Assembly: GCF_040610475.1 (NCBI RefSeq)
Contig: NZ_JBEXMJ010000004.1
Coordinates: forward strand, 1 to 64,000
Length of the DNA stretch: 64,000 bases
Direction of reading: 5' to 3'
Source: Actinopolymorpha sp. NPDC004070
GTDB taxonomy: Bacteria; Actinomycetota; Actinomycetes; Propionibacteriales; Actinopolymorphaceae
Positions 26,291-33,984 of the stretch are shown here, one piece after another. How positions within the stretch are numbered: the stretch's first letter is position 1; each line of letters starts with the position of its first letter. Under the pieces are notes generated by a model. The model was given only the letters and a program-made list of their open reading frames with translations, did no database searches and was not told the DNA's origin. The position numbers were made by a program, and so were the translations under genes.

Positions 26291-26452
26291 TTCGCCTAGC
26301 TCCGCCCGGCGGTTGTCGTCAGACCCGGTACTTCCATCGGGCGGAGACGGAGGAACCACATACGGACCCGGCAACGGGTCCTGGGGTGAAGCCGCCTCGT
26401 GCGGCCGGGCACTTTCTCCCGCCCGAATCCGACAGCTAACTCCGCAGGCGAC
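26291..26452 (+). ncRNA. c-di-AMP riboswitch (ydaO-yuaA type)
   Basis: The leader shows the conserved blocks of the ydaO motif in order: GGAGGAACCA (26348-26358), CTGGGGTGAAGCC (26381-26393) and CCGAATCCGACAGCTAACTCCGCAGGCG ending near 26450, which pairs with the 5' TTCGCCTAGC at 26291. This class binds cyclic di-AMP and in actinobacteria is often placed before Rpf/NlpC-type cell-wall enzymes, where it usually turns expression off. The SD GGGAGGGA sits directly after the closing stem, so ligand binding could hide or expose it. Exact ends are estimated. Confidence 0.88.
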
Positions 26453-26468
26453 GGGAGGGAACAGACTC

Positions 26469-27167
26469 ATGGCCTATCAGGGCAAGCACCGCGGCGCCAG
26501 TCGTACGAACACCGTCGCCAAGCGCGTCACGAAGACCGCCGCCGTCACCGGCATCGCCGCCGCCGTTCCCATGGTCGGAATGGCTGCCGCCGCCACTCCG
26601 GCGAACGCCGCCAGCACCAACACGTGGGAGCGCCTCGCCGCGTGCGAGAGCAGCGGCAACTGGCACATCAACACCGGCAACGGCTTCTACGGCGGCCTGC
26701 AGTTCACTCGTTCGACCTGGACCGGCTTCGGCGGCGGCAAGTACGCCTCCCGCGCCGACTACGCCACCAAGTCGCAGCAGATCGCCATCGCCGAGAAGGT
26801 ACTGAAGGTGCAGGGCTGGGGCGCCTGGCCGGCATGCTCGGCGAAGCTGGGCCTCGGCTCCTCCGACAAGGGCGGCACGCCGAACACCCGGGCCCAGTCC
26901 CAGGAGCGCAAGCAGCACAGCTCGCGCTCCTCGCGTGGTACCTCCCGGCCGAAGATCGTGACCCGGCACACGCACACCCGGCACACGCACTCCCGGCACG
27001 CGGTCTCCGGTGCCAACTACGTGGTCCGTTCGGGTGACACCCTGTCCACCATCGCGCAGGCGCAGGGCGTCGACGGCGGCTGGCGTGCACTGTGGAAGCT
27101 CAACCGGAAGCTGGTCGGGAGCAACCCCAACCTGATCTTCCCGAACGAGAAGCTCCGCCTCGGCTGA
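26469..27167 (+). CDS. Resuscitation-promoting factor-like transglycosylase with LysM
   Basis: A secreted peptidoglycan hydrolase of 232 aa. The signal peptide ends at ANA near residue 44. An Rpf domain follows at ~50-125: NTWERLAACESSGNW, with E57 as the likely catalytic Glu, and NGFYGGLQF. A His/Arg/Ser-rich linker (RHTHTRHTHSRH) comes next, then a LysM domain, YVVRSGDTLSTIAQ, through residue 232. The SD GGGAGGGA is 8 nt before the ATG. It lies under a c-di-AMP riboswitch, a known link between cell-wall turnover and this second messenger in actinobacteria, and is followed by a perfect hairpin. Confidence 0.93.
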   Translation: MAYQGKHRGASRTNTVAKRVTKTAAVTGIAAAVPMVGMAAAATPANAASTNTWERLAACESSGNWHINTGNGFYGGLQFTRSTWTGFGGGKYASRADYATKSQQIAIAEKVLKVQGWGAWPACSAKLGLGSSDKGGTPNTRAQSQERKQHSSRSSRGTSRPKIVTRHTHTRHTHSRHAVSGANYVVRSGDTLSTIAQAQGVDGGWRALWKLNRKLVGSNPNLIFPNEKLRLG

Positions 27168-27193
27168 GCCCTCGCACCCGTTCCATCCGGATC

Positions 27194-27226
27194 AGCGCCC
27201 CGCCCGCGGCATGCGGTCGGGGCGCT
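27194..27226 (+). terminator. Perfect 9-bp hairpin after the rpf gene
   Basis: AGCGCCCCG (27194-27202) and CGGGGCGCT (27218-27226) flank a 15-nt loop, 27 bp after the stop. Typical GC-rich actinobacterial terminator with no clear T-run. Confidence 0.7.
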
Positions 27227-27380
27227 CGTCCGTCTCGTCAGGTGTTCAGGTCATCCGACCTGTCCTCGCCCGGTAGGTTGCCCGGTATGTCGTACGCCAT
27301 GTCGTCCGAGCAGGCCGGTCGTGCCGCTCCCTGAGCCCCCGCCGCGTCGCGCGGGCGACGGCGCACGCCAAGATGTCCCG

Positions 27381-27983
27381 ATGAACGACGCGCCCAGACC
27401 ACCGCGTCCGGTGGGTGACACGTCGCCGACCGCCGACGACCTCCTCCCCCGGGTGGCCCTGGGCGACAAGGACGCCTTCGGTGCGCTCTACGAGCTGCTG
27501 GCATCCCAGGTGTTCGGTGTCGTGTGCCGCGTGCTGCGCAACCCCTCGCACGCGGAGGAGGTGAGCCAGGAGGTGTTCGTCGAGATCTGGCGTACGGCGT
27601 CCCGGTTCGACCCCTCCCGCGGCTCGGTCCGCACCTGGGCGACCACGCTGGCCCACCGCCGGGCCGTCGACCGCGTGCGTTCCGAACAGGCCGCCACCGA
27701 CCGCGAACGCCGGGCCGCGGCCGGCGACAACTCACGCGCGTACGACCAGGTGGTCGAGGAGGTGACGGCGAGCCTGGAGCAGGAGCAGGTCCGCCGCTGC
27801 CTGGGCTCCCTCACCGACCTGCAGCGCCAGGCGGTGACCCTCGCCTACTACGTGGGGTACAACTACCGCGAGGTCGCCGAAGTGCTCGGCGCCAACCTGG
27901 CCACGGTCAAGACCCGCATGCGCGACGGGCTGGCCCGGCTTCGCGACTGCATCGGCAACCTCGAGCTGGGGGCCCCGCGATGA
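27381..27983 (+). CDS. ECF-type RNA polymerase sigma factor (SigK-like)
   Basis: A 200-residue ECF sigma factor with region 2 (FGALYELLASQVFGVV...EEVSQEVFVEIWRTA) and region 4 (LTDLQRQAVTLAYYVGYNYREVAEVLG...TVKTRMRDGL). It looks like the SigK (ECF19) type, which is paired with membrane-bound RskA anti-sigma factors. The gene overlaps the anti-sigma gene by 4 nt (ATGA), the classic arrangement. In mycobacteria SigK responds to redox state; the signal here is unknown. The ATG at 27381 is preferred to the upstream in-frame start because the added residues are Arg/Pro-rich and not conserved-looking. Confidence 0.9.
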   Translation: MNDAPRPPRPVGDTSPTADDLLPRVALGDKDAFGALYELLASQVFGVVCRVLRNPSHAEEVSQEVFVEIWRTASRFDPSRGSVRTWATTLAHRRAVDRVRSEQAATDRERRAAAGDNSRAYDQVVEEVTASLEQEQVRRCLGSLTDLQRQAVTLAYYVGYNYREVAEVLGANLATVKTRMRDGLARLRDCIGNLELGAPR

Positions 27984-28837
27984 CGACGACTCCCGGTCTC
28001 CCCGACGTACCCGACCTGCACTCCCTGGCCGCGCCTTACGTGCTCGACGCGCTGCCCGAACCCGAGCTGGCCGAGTTCGAGGCCCACCTGGCCACCTGTT
28101 CGACCTGTCAGGAGGAGGTACGCGAACTGGCCGCCGTCGCGGCCAACCTCGCCGCCGCGACCGCCACCGAACCGCCGGAGCAGCTGCGCGCCAGGGTCCT
28201 GGCCGCGATCCTGACCACCGGCCAGGAGGCGGCTCCCGGCTCCGGCAACGGCCGTCCCACCGACCGTCCCTCCGCTCAGACCACCGGCCCGGACGATTCG
28301 GGGAACACCGGCAGCCCGGCGGCCACCGGGCGACACGAGCCGGCCACCCACGGACACCGCGGCCGGCAACCTCGCCGGCGGGGACTGCTCGCCCTGGCCG
28401 CCGCGCTTGTCATCCTTGCCGGAATCGGGGTCGGCGCGGGGGTCGTGCAGTACCAACAGGCCCAGCAGCGGGCCGCCCAGGCCGTCGAGGAACGCCAGCG
28501 AATCGAGACCGTCCTGGCCGCCCCCGACTCCCGAACCGTCCGCGGCGACGTCCGCGGCGGAGGGAAGGTCACCGTCGTGGTCTCCCAGCGGCTCGGCCGG
28601 GCCGTCGTCCTCCTCGACGGGCTGTCCCCGCCGCCCCGGGGGCGCACGTACCAGCTGTGGTTCATCGCCGGGAAGAACGCCCGGTCCGCCGGTGTCGTCG
28701 ACGTCACCGGATCCGGACGCGTCAGCGAGGTTCTGTCCGGTGTCGGCGGCGCCAACGCGTTCGGCATCTCGGTGGAGCCGCGGGGCGGGTCGACGGCACC
28801 GACCACCACGCCGGTCGCGGCCGTCCCGCTCGCCTGA
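27980..28837 (+). CDS. Anti-sigma factor, RskA-like
   Basis: A 285-residue single-pass membrane protein. The cytoplasmic N-terminus has an anti-sigma domain with a HxxxCxxC zinc motif (HLATCSTC) near residue 36. A Gly/Thr/Pro/Ser linker follows, then a membrane segment LLALAAALVILAGIGVGAG near 150, then the extracytoplasmic RskA domain (YQLWFIAG...GVVDVTGSG). It should hold the adjacent ECF sigma factor inactive until proteolysis. It overlaps the sigma gene by 4 nt. Confidence 0.9.
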   Translation: MTTTPGLPDVPDLHSLAAPYVLDALPEPELAEFEAHLATCSTCQEEVRELAAVAANLAAATATEPPEQLRARVLAAILTTGQEAAPGSGNGRPTDRPSAQTTGPDDSGNTGSPAATGRHEPATHGHRGRQPRRRGLLALAAALVILAGIGVGAGVVQYQQAQQRAAQAVEERQRIETVLAAPDSRTVRGDVRGGGKVTVVVSQRLGRAVVLLDGLSPPPRGRTYQLWFIAGKNARSAGVVDVTGSGRVSEVLSGVGGANAFGISVEPRGGSTAPTTTPVAAVPLA

Positions 28838-28906
28838 CGCCTGTCGGTGGCCCCGGATACGCTCAGGCTAAGGTTCGGCGGGGCTATCTCGGGAGGGGCC
28901 GATCCG

Positions 28907-30004
28907 TTGAGCACGCAGGCGACAGAGGTTTCGCACGTCCAGGTTCCGTACACCCTCACCCGGCTGGGCGTGGTGATGACACCGGAGCCGGACAACGAGC
29001 TGGAAAGTGAGGGCGTCCTCAATCCCGCCAGCGGGCACACCCCCGACGGCCGGCTGTACCTCCTGCCGCGCATGGTCGCGGCCGGCAACGTGTCCCGGGT
29101 GGGACTCGCGGAGGTCAACTGCGTCGACGGCGTGCCGGTGAGCGTGGATCGGCGCGGCGTGGTGCTGGCTCCCGACGAGGGCTGGGAGCGCGGGCTCAAC
29201 AACGCCGGCGTGGAGGACCCCCGGGTCACCTGGGTGCCCGACCTCGGCGTGCACGTGATGACCTACGTCGCCTACGGCCCGATCGGCCCCAAGCTGGCCA
29301 TCGCCGTCTCCGACGACCTGAGCAGCTGGCGACGCCTCGGCCCGGTGCACTTCGAGTACCAACCCGATCTGGACACCGACCTCAACCTGTTCCCCAACAA
29401 GGACGCGGTGTTCTTTCCCGAGCCGGTTCCCGGGCCCGACGGCGAGCCCTGCTACGCCATGCTGCACCGCCCGATGTGGGACCTCGGCTGGTTCCGTCCC
29501 GGCGAGGGCGTCCACCTGCCCGCCGGTGTGGACGACGACCGCCCGAGCATCTGGGTGTCGTACGTCCCGGTGGCCGCGGTCGAGCAGGACATCCGCGCGC
29601 TCACCCATCTGCACGACCACCGCCAGGTGGCCCAGCCGGAGTTTCCCTACGAGGACCTGAAGATCGGCGCCGGACCGCCGCCGATGCGGGTCGAGGAGGG
29701 CTGGCTGGTGATCCACCACGGTGTCACCGGCCACATCCCGCCCGGCTGGGACCCGAGTACCCAGCGGGTAACCTACGGCGCCGGTGCGATGCTGCTGGAC
29801 GCCCTGGACGTCAGCCGGGTGCTGGCCCGCACGCCGGAGCCGCTGCTCACGCCGGAGACCGACGACGAACGCACCGGCACCGTCGCCAACGTCGTCTTCC
29901 CCACGGCGGTGGAGACGATCGCCGGCCGCACCTACGTCTTCTACGGCATGGCCGACGCCCGGATCGGGGTCGCCCGGCTGGACCGCACCGACCGTACGAC
30001 CTAG
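28907..30004 (+). CDS. GH130-family glycoside phosphorylase/hydrolase
   Basis: A 365-residue five-bladed beta-propeller protein of the GH130 group. The catalytic region VEDPRVTWV lies near residue 105, and HHGVTGHIPP and YGAGAMLLDALD match conserved blocks in the family. GH130 members are beta-mannoside phosphorylases or beta-1,2-mannosidases; subgroup undecided. The start is the TTG at 28907, which follows a strong GGGAGGGG SD; the longer frame is not needed. It is next to the anti-sigma gene on the same strand, but with a gap. A 12-bp hairpin follows. Confidence 0.83.
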   Translation: MSTQATEVSHVQVPYTLTRLGVVMTPEPDNELESEGVLNPASGHTPDGRLYLLPRMVAAGNVSRVGLAEVNCVDGVPVSVDRRGVVLAPDEGWERGLNNAGVEDPRVTWVPDLGVHVMTYVAYGPIGPKLAIAVSDDLSSWRRLGPVHFEYQPDLDTDLNLFPNKDAVFFPEPVPGPDGEPCYAMLHRPMWDLGWFRPGEGVHLPAGVDDDRPSIWVSYVPVAAVEQDIRALTHLHDHRQVAQPEFPYEDLKIGAGPPPMRVEEGWLVIHHGVTGHIPPGWDPSTQRVTYGAGAMLLDALDVSRVLARTPEPLLTPETDDERTGTVANVVFPTAVETIAGRTYVFYGMADARIGVARLDRTDRTT

Positions 30005-30013
30005 ACACGGGTC

Positions 30014-30070
30014 GGCGCGTTCCGGTGCGGCCCGGCGCTTTCCCGCGCTACAACCCGCCCGGAACGCGCC
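30014..30070 (+). terminator. 12-bp inverted repeat after the GH130 gene
   Basis: GGCGCGTTCCGG (30014-30025) pairs perfectly with CCGGAACGCGCC (30059-30070) across a 33-nt loop. It lies between the GH130 stop and tldD and probably ends the upstream transcript. Confidence 0.55.
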
Positions 30071-30118
30071 CTGGAAATCGACGGCCGCCTGTCGGCGGCA
30101 TGCCCTAGGCTCGGGCGC

Positions 30119-31621
30119 GTGCCGCAGAAGATCGATCAGGACTTCCTCAGCCTTCCGCTCCGCACGCTCGCCGACGCCGCCCTCGCCCGCGCCCGCGAGC
30201 TGGGCGCCGAGCACGCCGACTTCCGGCTCGAGCGGATCCGCACTCAGAACCTCTCGCTGCGCGACGCCCAACTGCAGGGCAGCACCGACGGCGAGGACAC
30301 CGGGTTCGCGGTCCGCGTCGTCCACGAGGGGACGTGGGGTTTCGCCGCGAGCGTCGTCCTCACCCCCGAGGAGGCGGCGCGGGTGGCCGAGCGCGCCGTC
30401 GAGGTGGCGCGGGTCGCCGCCGGGATGAACGCCGAGCGCATCGAGCTCGCCCCGGAGCCGGTGCACGGCGACGTCACCTGGGTCTCGGCCTACGACGTCG
30501 ACCCGTTCGCCGTCGCCACCGCCGACAAGGTGGAGCGGCTGGGCGACTGGAGCCGGCGGCTCCTCGCCGGCACCGGGGTCGCCCACGTCGGCGCGACCCT
30601 GCGGCAGGTGAAGGAGCAGAAGTTCTACGCCGACAGCCACGGCACGGTGACCACCCAGCAGCGGGTCCGGCTCAACCCCGACGTCGAGGCCTACGGCACC
30701 GATCCCGGTTCGGGCCGCTTCGACTCGATGCGGGTGCTCGCCCCGCCGGTCGGCCGTGGGTACGAATACCTCACCGACCCGGCCTGGGACGCCCGCCTGG
30801 CCGAGCTGCCCGACCTGCTCACCGAGAAGCTGAAGGCGCCCTCGGTCGAGTCCGGCAGTTACGACCTGGTGATCGACCCGTCCAACCTCTGGCTGACGAT
30901 CCACGAGTCGATCGGGCACGCCACCGAGCTCGACCGGGCGCTCGGCTACGAGGCCAACTACGCCGGCACCTCGTTCGCGACCCCCGACAAGCTCAACACG
31001 CTGCGCTACGGCTCCGAGCACATGCACATCACCGGTGACCGCACCGTGGAGCACGGCCTGGCCACCGTGGGGTACGACGACGAGGGCGTGGCCGGCCAGT
31101 CCTGGGACATCGTGAAGGACGGCATCCTGGTCGGCTACCAGCTCGACCGGCGAATCGCCCGCTCCTTCGGCTACGACCGCTCCAACGGCTGCGCGTTCGC
31201 CGACTCCCCGTCCCACATCCCCGTGCAGCGGATGGCCAACGTGTCGCTGCAACCGGCCGCGGACGGCCCCTCGACCGAGGAGTTGATCGCCGGAGTCGAG
31301 CGCGGCATCTACGTCGTCGGCGACCGTTCGTGGTCCATCGACATGCAGCGCTACAACTTCCAGTTCACCGGACAGCGGTTCTACCGCATCGAACACGGCC
31401 GGCTCGCCGGACAGGTGCGCGACGTCGCCTACCAGGCCACCACCACAGACTTCTGGGGATCGATGGAGGCGGTCGGCGGCCCGCAGACCTGGGTGCTCGG
31501 CGGGGCGTTCAACTGTGGCAAGGCCCAGCCCGGCCAGGTCGCCCCGGTCAGCCACGGCTGCCCCTCGGCGTTGTTCCGCGGTGTCCGCATCCTCAACACC
31601 ACCCAGGAGTCAGGACGGTGA
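30119..31621 (+). CDS. tldD: TldD-family metalloprotease subunit
   Basis: A 500-residue TldD/PmbA-fold protein carrying the zinc site HESIGH followed by ELD, around residue 262. TldD and TldE (PmbA) form a heterodimeric protease that trims peptides; known substrates include microcin B17 precursor and the antidote CcdA. The GTG start at 30119 is in a natural position after the hairpin. It overlaps tldE by 4 nt (GTGA). The TldE partner lacks the HExxxH motif, as expected. Confidence 0.9.
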   Translation: MPQKIDQDFLSLPLRTLADAALARARELGAEHADFRLERIRTQNLSLRDAQLQGSTDGEDTGFAVRVVHEGTWGFAASVVLTPEEAARVAERAVEVARVAAGMNAERIELAPEPVHGDVTWVSAYDVDPFAVATADKVERLGDWSRRLLAGTGVAHVGATLRQVKEQKFYADSHGTVTTQQRVRLNPDVEAYGTDPGSGRFDSMRVLAPPVGRGYEYLTDPAWDARLAELPDLLTEKLKAPSVESGSYDLVIDPSNLWLTIHESIGHATELDRALGYEANYAGTSFATPDKLNTLRYGSEHMHITGDRTVEHGLATVGYDDEGVAGQSWDIVKDGILVGYQLDRRIARSFGYDRSNGCAFADSPSHIPVQRMANVSLQPAADGPSTEELIAGVERGIYVVGDRSWSIDMQRYNFQFTGQRFYRIEHGRLAGQVRDVAYQATTTDFWGSMEAVGGPQTWVLGGAFNCGKAQPGQVAPVSHGCPSALFRGVRILNTTQESGR

Positions 31622-33021
31622 GCAGTCCCTTGAGCAGCGACCTCACTCTGCAGGAGACGGTCGAGCGCGCGCTGGCCCGGTCCAAGGCCGACGGCTGTGT
31701 CGTCATCGCCACCGAGTCCTCCAGTGCCAACCTGCGCTGGGCCAACAACACCCTGACCACCAACGGCGTCATGCTCACCCGGTCCCTCACGGTGATCGCG
31801 TCGGTCGAGGGCGCCGAGGGCACCGCCTCCGGTGTGGTCACCCGCAGCGTGACCACCGGCGACGACATCGACGCGGTGGTGCGGTCGGCGGAGGACGCGG
31901 CCCGCGACAGCGTGCCGGCAGAGGACGCGCGGCCGCTGGTCGAGGGCGACGCGGCGCCCGACTGGGACGAGCCGCCGGCGGAGACCTCGATCCGGGTCTT
32001 CGACACGTTCGCGCCCGCTCTGGGCGAGGCGTTCGGCCGGGCGCGCGCCGACGGCACCCACCACTACGGCTTCGTCGAACACGACGTGACCACGACCTAT
32101 CTCGGCTCGTCCTCCGGCCTGCGGTTGCGGCACGTCCAGCCGACCGGCTACGTCACAATGACCGGCAAGTCCGACGACCTGCGGCGGTCGGCGTGGGTGG
32201 GTCAAGCCACCCCGGACTTCCGCGACGTCGACGCGACCGCGCTGAGCGCCGAGCTCGACCGGCGGCTGCGATGGTCGCAGCGCCGGATCGACCTGCCCGC
32301 CGGCCGGTACGAAACCCTTCTCCCGCCGACCGCGGTCGCCGACCTGATGATCTACGCGTACTGGACGATGTCCGGCCGCGACGCCCACGACGGCCAGACG
32401 GTGTACTCCAAGCCGGGTGGTGGCACCCGCGTCGGCGAGCAGCTCTCCCCCGTGCCGCTGTCACTTCGGTCCGACCCGGCCTACGCCGGACTGGAGTGCG
32501 CGCCGTTCGTGGTCGCCAAGTCCTCCTCCGGTGCCCAGAGCGTGTTCGACAACGGCACCCGGCTCGGCCCCACGGACTGGATCCGCGACGGCAGGCTCGC
32601 GACGCTGGCCACCACCCGCCACTCCGCCGACCTGACCGGGCTGGCCACGACGCCGTACGTCGACAACCTCGTCCTCGACGTGCCCGGCGCGCACGCATCT
32701 CTGGACGACATGATCGCCCGCACGGAGCGCGGCCTGCTCCTCACCTGTCTGTGGTACATCCGTGAGGTCGATCCGCAGACCCTGCTGCTGACCGGGCTCA
32801 CCCGCGACGGCGTCTATCTCGTCGAGAACGGCGAGGTGGTCGGCGAGGTCAACAACTTCAGGTTCAACGAGAGCCCGGTCGACCTGCTCGGGCGGTTCAC
32901 CGAGTCCGGGACGACCGTGCCGGCGTTCTCCCGGGAGTGGGGCGACTACTTCCCGCGGGTGGCGATGCCCGCGGTGCGGGTGCCCGACTTCAACATGTCC
33001 AGCGTGAGCCAGGCCAGCTGA
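31618..33021 (+). CDS. pmbA: TldE/PmbA-family partner subunit
   Basis: A 467-residue paralogue of TldD without the HExxxH motif, the usual state of TldE (PmbA). The fold is recognised from FNESPVDLLGRF near the C-terminus and from its position. The GTG start overlaps the tldD stop (GTGA), so subunits are made together. It ends 8 bp before the convergent DHDPS-like gene. Confidence 0.88.
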   Translation: MSSPLSSDLTLQETVERALARSKADGCVVIATESSSANLRWANNTLTTNGVMLTRSLTVIASVEGAEGTASGVVTRSVTTGDDIDAVVRSAEDAARDSVPAEDARPLVEGDAAPDWDEPPAETSIRVFDTFAPALGEAFGRARADGTHHYGFVEHDVTTTYLGSSSGLRLRHVQPTGYVTMTGKSDDLRRSAWVGQATPDFRDVDATALSAELDRRLRWSQRRIDLPAGRYETLLPPTAVADLMIYAYWTMSGRDAHDGQTVYSKPGGGTRVGEQLSPVPLSLRSDPAYAGLECAPFVVAKSSSGAQSVFDNGTRLGPTDWIRDGRLATLATTRHSADLTGLATTPYVDNLVLDVPGAHASLDDMIARTERGLLLTCLWYIREVDPQTLLLTGLTRDGVYLVENGEVVGEVNNFRFNESPVDLLGRFTESGTTVPAFSREWGDYFPRVAMPAVRVPDFNMSSVSQAS

Positions 33022-33029
33022 GCGGTGGG

Positions 33030-33809
33030 TCAGCGCAACCCGAGCCGGCTCACCGTGGAGATGCCGTACCTCTCGCCCGCCTTCATCTTCAGCGCCCGCA
33101 CACCGCCGGTGCGTCCGGTGACGACCAGTTCGGTCAGCGCGCGCTGCGCTTCCGGGTCGCCGCCGAACGCCGCGATGCACACCTCCGGCTGGATGTTCGC
33201 GAACGCCAGCAGCGCACCGGGCGCACCCAGAGGTCCCGCCAGCGCCAGCAGTGCGGCCGACCCGACGTAGGTACGGCCGCGCCATTCGGCGAGCTCGCGC
33301 AGCAACCGCACCGGGTCGCCAGAGGAGTCCTTGACCGCCCCGACGGGCAGGCCGGGCAGGGCGTCCACCTCGATGCCGGGCACGCCGAGCGGCCCCGGGT
33401 TGTGGTAGCCGATCACCCGGTCGGCGCCACCGACCGCCGCCGTGACCGCACCGAACAGCTCCGCCGCGTCCACGCCGCCGCGGGCCGGGCTCACGAGTAC
33501 GGCATCGGCACCGGCCTTGCGAGCAACCGCCGCTCGCTCCGCCGCCGCCCGCGGCCACGGCCCGCCGGCCCCGGCGATCACGGTGACCTCGTCCGGCAGC
33601 CCGGACCGAACGGCCGCGATGAGGGCCTCGCGTTCGGCGTCGGTCAGGGTCTCCGCCTCGCCGGTGGTGCCGGCCACCAGCACGGCGCGCACCCCCGCCT
33701 CCACGACGCGGTTGGCGTGCGCGACGGTGCCGGCGATGTCGACCTCGCCGAACTCGTCGAAGACCGTGAACAGTGCGACCCCGACGCCGGTGAACGTGGG
33801 TTCCGCCAT
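33030..33809 (-). CDS. Dihydrodipicolinate synthase/N-acetylneuraminate lyase family aldolase
   Basis: A 259-residue TIM-barrel aldolase. GTTGEAETLT gives the family GTTGE motif, GYHNPGP the proton-relay Tyr, and VKDSSGD the Schiff-base Lys. It is a little shorter than most members (about 290-300 aa). The true DapA is usually elsewhere in actinobacteria, so a sugar-acid or 2-keto-acid aldolase is likelier, but the substrate is unclear. The ATG at 33809 is preferred because the 18 residues before it look non-coding and GGGGAG lies just upstream. Confidence 0.82.
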   Translation of the reverse strand: MAEPTFTGVGVALFTVFDEFGEVDIAGTVAHANRVVEAGVRAVLVAGTTGEAETLTDAEREALIAAVRSGLPDEVTVIAGAGGPWPRAAAERAAVARKAGADAVLVSPARGGVDAAELFGAVTAAVGGADRVIGYHNPGPLGVPGIEVDALPGLPVGAVKDSSGDPVRLLRELAEWRGRTYVGSAALLALAGPLGAPGALLAFANIQPEVCIAAFGGDPEAQRALTELVVTGRTGGVRALKMKAGERYGISTVSRLGLR

Positions 33810-33984
33810 CCGTGACCACTCCCCTGTCGTGTGCCGTCCGTCTGCCGACCGGTTGCCGAGCAATGCTGACCGGTGCCGACCGGTGCGTCCGGCTGTCGTC
33901 CGGTTGCTGTCCGTTCCATTGTGGCCCGGCTCGCCGGCGGCGACCTCCCGGCACCGGCGATCACGGCGCTGTTACCGTCCATGC

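Noticed and set aside
25997..26299. Small protein-coding gene of about 100 codons before rpf
   Set aside because: It runs through the rpf promoter and into the riboswitch, has no start signal, and its composition is not protein-like.
28868..31555. 895-codon minus-strand frame opposite the GH130 and tldD genes
   Set aside because: Antisense shadow; the plus strand has clear GH130 and TldD motifs.
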